Source: Pedobacter xixiisoli
GTDB lineage: Bacteria; Bacteroidota; Bacteroidia; Sphingobacteriales; Sphingobacteriaceae
Assembly: GCF_900215335.1 (NCBI RefSeq)
Contig: NZ_OCMT01000004.1
Coordinates: forward strand, 658,926-722,925
Length of the DNA: 64,000 nucleotides
Direction: 5' to 3'
Part shown: positions 60,849 through 64,000 of the stretch, in pieces
Layout of the letters: every line of letters begins with the position of its first letter
How positions within the stretch are numbered: the first letter of the stretch is position 1
The notes under the pieces: generated by a model
Seen by the model: the letters and a program-made list of their open reading frames with translations, nothing else
Told to the model about the DNA's origin: nothing
The model's database searches: none
Made by a program: the position numbers and the translations under genes

Positions 60849-60886
60849 AAATCCCTGTGGGCTAAAAACCTATAGGGATTTTTTTG
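60849..60886 (+). terminator. Rho-independent terminator
   Basis: AAATCCCT pairs with AGGGATTT at 60874-60881, followed by a run of T, downstream of the TM2 gene. Confidence 0.8.
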
Positions 60887-60912
60887 TTTTTAAACATTAA
60901 GCAGACCATGGC

Positions 60913-61640
60913 TTAGGTTTTCTAAGGTGTCTTAGGTGGTAAAATTAAAGCGTCTATGTTTTTAACCACCTTAGTCACCTAAGTTCATTTTAGTTGATTG
61001 AGTATTTTTGAACCATTAAGAAACATGAAAACTTCATTCCTTAATGTTTCTGTAATGGTAAAGAGTGTCTAATGATTCTATATAATATACCTACATGAAA
61101 GATCCTGAAATAAATTCAGGATGACGGCCACACTAATGTATGACGGCTTAAATTTCTTAATTCCTTCATGTTTTATCATTTTGTGCAATAATACCTTAGG
61201 TTTTCTAAGGTGTCTTAGGTGGTAAAATTAAAGCGTCTATGTTTTTTAACCACCTTAGTCACCTAAGTTCATTTTAGTTGATTGAGTATTTTTGAACCAT
61301 TAAGAAACATGAAAACTTCATTCCTTAATGTTTCCATAATGATGAGAGATTGTCTAATGATTCTATATAATATACCTACATGAAAGATCCTGAAGTAAAT
61401 TCAGGATGATGGGCACACTAATGTATGACGGCTTAAATTTCTTAATTCCTTCATGTTTTATCATTTTGTGCAATAATACCTTAGGTTTTCTAAGGTCTGT
61501 TAGGTGTTAAAATTAAAACGTATGTTTTAACAATCTTAGTCACCTAAATTTATTTTAGTTGTAACCATTAAGAAATTAAGAGCCATGAAGACTTCGTTTA
61601 ATATCTTAAAATAGAAGCTAAGGTTTTCTAAGGTGTCTAA
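60913..61640. repeat. Tandem array of a roughly 284-bp repeat
   Basis: Copies start at 60913, 61196 and 61481 (periods 283 and 285), with a final fragment at about 61620. The first two copies are almost identical, the third is diverged and shorter. Each begins TTAGGTTTTCTAAGG and contains an inverted pair GGTGGTAAAA/TTTTAACCACC. No coding frame is plausible. It lies between the TM2 gene and the Nif3 gene. Confidence 0.75.
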
Positions 61641-61668
61641 GGTGGTTGAAAAAACAACCAATTAACCC

Positions 61669-61676
61669 TATTTTTA
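61669..61676 (+). promoter_or_regulatory. Candidate -7 box of the Nif3 gene, adjacent to the start codon
   Basis: TATTTTTA (seven of eight positions of TAnnTTTG) is followed by CATC and ATG at 61681. Confidence 0.4.
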
Positions 61677-61680
61677 CATC

Positions 61681-62778
61681 ATGAAGTTATTCGAGATTAC
61701 CAATTTTTTGGAAGCCTTGGCTCCGCTCAACTATCAGGAAGATTATGACAATGCAGGATTGATTGTAGGACATCCAAATGATGAAGTTCATGCAGCATTG
61801 GTAACTTTAGATTGTACTGAACAGATCGTAGATGAGGCTATTGCCAAGAACTGCAACCTAATCATAGCACATCACCCGATTGTGTTTAAAGGGCTGAAAA
61901 AGCTAAATGGTAAAAATTACGTAGAGCGTACCGTGCTAAAAGCGATCAAAAATAACATCGCTTTATATGCTATACATACCAATTTAGATAGTGTGCATCA
62001 TGGGGTTAATGCCGAAATATGTAAACGTTTGGGCGTTATAAATACTGAAATCTTAGTGCCTAAAACTGGAATTTTAAAGAAGCTGGTTACATTTTGCGAG
62101 CAGAAAGATGCAGAGCAATTGCGCAACGCTTTATTTAGTGCTGGTGCTGGCAATATTAGTAACTACAGCGATTGCAGTTTTAATGTGGAAGGTACGGGAA
62201 CTTTTAAAGGCAATGAAATTTCTAACCCAACTTTAGGCAAAGCTGGCGTACGCGAATATGCGAACGAAACCCGTATCGAAGTTATTTTTAAAACGCAGGA
62301 TGAACGTAAGGTTTTAACAGCGTTGTTTCAAAATCACCCTTATGAAGAGGTGGCCTACGATATTTATGCGCTAGAAAATAAACTACAAAGCGTAGGCTCT
62401 GGCATGGTGGGCGAGTTGGAAGAAGCTTTAGCTGGCGATGATTTTTTGCGCCTAGTGAAACATAACATGCAAGCGAAAGTGTTGAGGCATACCGATATCC
62501 TAGCTAAAGGCGTTAAAAAAGTTGCGGTTTGTGGCGGTTCCGGGAGCTTTTTGCTAAAAAATGTCATTGCTGCCGGAGCTGATGCCTTTGTAACTGCTGA
62601 TTTTAAGTATCATGAATTTTTCGATGCTGAAGATAAAATCATGATTGTAGATATGGGACATTTTGAAAGTGAACAATTTACATCTAATTTGTTGATAGAT
62701 AATATTCAAGAAAAATTTCCTAACTTTGCAATCCGTTTAACGGAGCATAACACAAACCCCATAAATTATTTCATTTAA
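61681..62778 (+). CDS. Nif3-like dinuclear metal centre protein (YqfO type)
   Basis: The 365-residue protein has the Nif3 metal-binding motifs: IAHHPIVFKGLKKL near residue 63, HTNLDSVHHGVN near 99, and DMGHFESEQF near the C-terminus. An insertion domain (about residues 125-230) places it in the YqfO branch, also labelled GTP cyclohydrolase 1 type 2. It is probably a hexameric hydrolase whose substrate is not settled. Its stop codon overlaps the start of the next gene by one base. Confidence 0.92.
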   Translation: MKLFEITNFLEALAPLNYQEDYDNAGLIVGHPNDEVHAALVTLDCTEQIVDEAIAKNCNLIIAHHPIVFKGLKKLNGKNYVERTVLKAIKNNIALYAIHTNLDSVHHGVNAEICKRLGVINTEILVPKTGILKKLVTFCEQKDAEQLRNALFSAGAGNISNYSDCSFNVEGTGTFKGNEISNPTLGKAGVREYANETRIEVIFKTQDERKVLTALFQNHPYEEVAYDIYALENKLQSVGSGMVGELEEALAGDDFLRLVKHNMQAKVLRHTDILAKGVKKVAVCGGSGSFLLKNVIAAGADAFVTADFKYHEFFDAEDKIMIVDMGHFESEQFTSNLLIDNIQEKFPNFAIRLTEHNTNPINYFI

Positions 62779-63521
62779 TGGAACAAACAGTAGAGCAAAA
62801 GCTAAAGGCTTTATACGAATTACAAAACTTACATACTAAAATTGATAAAATACGCCAAATTAGAGGTGAGTTGCCAATTGAAGTTGCCGATTTAGAAGAT
62901 GAGGTAGCTGGTTTGGAAACCCGTATCCAAAAGATAAAAGCAGAGTTGGATGATACGGAGGATGCAATTGTAAATCGTAAAAACATGATTAAAGAAGCTC
63001 AAACTTTAATCAAAAAATACGACGCACAACTTAAAGACGTAAAAAATAACCGTGAATATGATGCCTTAACTAAAGAGGTTGAAATTCAAAACTTAGATAT
63101 TCAGGTAAGCGAGAAAAAAATCAAAGAATTTGGTTTCGAAATCAACAACAAAACTGAAATCTTCGAAAAAGCACAAGCTAACCTTGACTTAAGAAAAGGT
63201 GATTTGGACGCTAAAAAAGCTGAATTAGAGACTATTACTGGCGAAACAGAAAAAGAAGAGCAGGCTTTAGTTAAAAAAGCAGAAAAAGCAGAAGAAAACA
63301 TTGAGGAGCGTTTAATGTTTGCTTACAACAGGTTGAGGAAGAACGCAATCAATGGTTTAGCAGTAGTTACTATCGATAGAGATTCTTGTTCAGGTTGTTT
63401 TAATAAAATTCCACCTCAACGTCAGTTAGATATCCGTCAACGTAAAAAAGTTATTGTTTGCGAGCATTGCGGACGTATCTTAGTTGATGAGGCTTTAACA
63501 CAAGAATTGGCTGAAGCTTAA
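62778..63521 (+). CDS. Coiled-coil zinc-ribbon protein (CT398-like)
   Basis: The 247-residue protein has a long Lys/Glu-rich coiled coil (about residues 1-195) and a C-terminal four-cysteine zinc ribbon (SCSGCFNKIPP and VCEHCGRILV near residues 205 and 230). This is the structure of CT398/FlgZ-like hypothetical proteins, which in Chlamydia and Helicobacter bind sigma-54 or flagellar partners. Here it pairs with the Nif3 gene, an association common in Bacteroidota. Translation is coupled by the one-base overlap. Confidence 0.9.
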   Translation: MEQTVEQKLKALYELQNLHTKIDKIRQIRGELPIEVADLEDEVAGLETRIQKIKAELDDTEDAIVNRKNMIKEAQTLIKKYDAQLKDVKNNREYDALTKEVEIQNLDIQVSEKKIKEFGFEINNKTEIFEKAQANLDLRKGDLDAKKAELETITGETEKEEQALVKKAEKAEENIEERLMFAYNRLRKNAINGLAVVTIDRDSCSGCFNKIPPQRQLDIRQRKKVIVCEHCGRILVDEALTQELAEA

Positions 63522-63551
63522 GAAGTACACAACCAACCAAATATAAAATTG

Positions 63552-63580
63552 AAAAACCCCGAAGCAATTCGGGGTTTTTT
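63552..63580 (+). terminator. Rho-independent terminator
   Basis: AAAACCCCGAA and TTCGGGGTTTT form a stem around GCAA, followed by TT. It closes the Nif3/zinc-ribbon operon. Confidence 0.85.
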
Positions 63581-63614
63581 GTTTTTATGGATGTTGAATC
63601 CGGCGTGTTCCCAC

Positions 63615-64000
63615 CGTCATTTCGAATGAGGAACGAAGAGAAATCTGGCGCATAGTTAACCAAGCATGATGCTAGATTCCTCCGAATGTCGGAATGACGT
63701 GCTTGGGAGAGGTAGAAAGGAAAAGAAAGCAATGAACCAATGACCAATGAACTAATGACCAATGCTGTGCTTAGGAAAGGAAGAGCGGAAATGAAGCCGC
63801 AGAGACTGTTCCCATTTCCGTCATTTCGAATGAGGAACGAAGAGAAATCTAGCGCATAGTTAACCAAGCATGGTGTTAGATTCCTCCGAATGTTGGAATG
63901 ACGTGCTTGGGAGAGGTAGAAAGGAAAAGAAAGCAATGAACCAATGACCAATGAACTAATGACCAATGCTGTGCTTAGGAAAGGAAGAGCGGAAATGAAT
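63615..64000. repeat. Tandem direct repeat with a 204-bp period
   Basis: CGTCATTTCGAATGAGGAAC starts at 63615 and again at 63819, so the period is 204 bp, and the second copy runs to the window edge. Each unit contains an inverted CGTCATTTCGA...GGAATGACG pair and a low-complexity AATGACCAATGAACTAATGA word stretch. Confidence 0.75.

Noticed and set aside
60913..61640. CRISPR array
   Set aside because: The repeat unit is about 284 bp and there are no short constant repeats with variable spacers.
63451..63966. 171-codon open frame on the minus strand
   Set aside because: It lies in the 204-bp tandem repeat, is internally duplicated, and overlaps the end of the zinc-ribbon gene.
1..64000. tRNA or rRNA genes
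   Set aside because: No cloverleaf-like or rRNA-like sequence was recognised in the intergenic regions on either strand; a covariance search would settle it.

Overview
The window is AT-rich chromosomal DNA that reads as a member of the Bacteroidota, most likely family Sphingobacteriaceae (Pedobacter-like). The support is: promoters with the Bacteroidota -7 box TAnnTTTG instead of E. coli -10 boxes, almost no Shine-Dalgarno sequences, two carboxypeptidase-regulatory/plug/beta-barrel outer-membrane proteins, type IX secretion (T9SS) C-terminal sorting domains, DUF2911, DUF2027-Smr and DUF4129/DUF4350 proteins, and abundant palindromic intergenic repeats. Genus placement is an inference from gene types, not a search result. 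No rRNA, tRNA, CRISPR array, prophage or complete insertion sequence was seen.

Layout. 1-4.4 kb: a 5'-truncated beta-CASP RNase-type metallo-hydrolase and two divergent secreted M28 peptidases. 4.5-8.5 kb: an ABC exporter operon led by a 55-residue membrane protein not in the supplied gene calls, divergent from a LytS/LytTR two-component pair, with tandem repeats that look like a LytTR operator between them. 8.5-15.7 kb: a Nudix / GH16 / PlsC operon and two outer-membrane beta-barrel receptors. 15.8-36.2 kb: mainly housekeeping genes (hisS, clpS, fabH, dcd, lipB, a phosphopantetheinyl transferase, dienoyl-CoA reductase and enoyl-CoA hydratase homologues) mixed with envelope proteins. 36.2-48.2 kb: a 7TM sensor kinase and LuxR-type response regulator followed by an accessory island of five paralogous secreted proteins (four with C1q-like C-terminal domains) and two T9SS-sorted proteins. 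48.2-56.4 kb: the RDD / SpoIIM / DUF4129 / DUF4350 / MoxR / DUF58 cluster, interrupted by a repeat-flanked DUF559 nuclease gene. 56.6-64 kb: mfd, DUF2752 and TM2 membrane proteins, a Nif3-family protein, a coiled-coil zinc-ribbon protein, and two sets of long tandem intergenic repeats.

Most interesting region. The island at 38.7-48.2 kb appears to be a co-regulated surface-protein system. A 15-bp near-palindrome with consensus AGAACCCNNGGGTCT occurs four times (38807, 39396, 43721, 46351). Each copy is followed at almost constant distance (30-32 bp from its centre) by a TAnnTTTG box. Three of these promoters lead into secreted-protein genes. The fourth leads into a short non-coding stretch that ends in a terminator sharing a conserved 3'-UTR motif with the two T9SS genes. 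The adjacent sensor kinase and LuxR-type regulator are the natural candidates for controlling it. The island also holds a decayed paralogue fragment, two roughly 165-bp MITE-like elements and three copies of a long non-coding repeat, so it looks like it grows and shrinks by duplication.

Other points of note. Five genes (hisS, clpS, mfd, an RDD gene, and the Nif3 gene with a one-mismatch box) have the -7 box only 4-6 nt before the start codon, predicting leaderless mRNAs. hisS carries two in-frame insertions made of a short word repeat built on AACTCGC.
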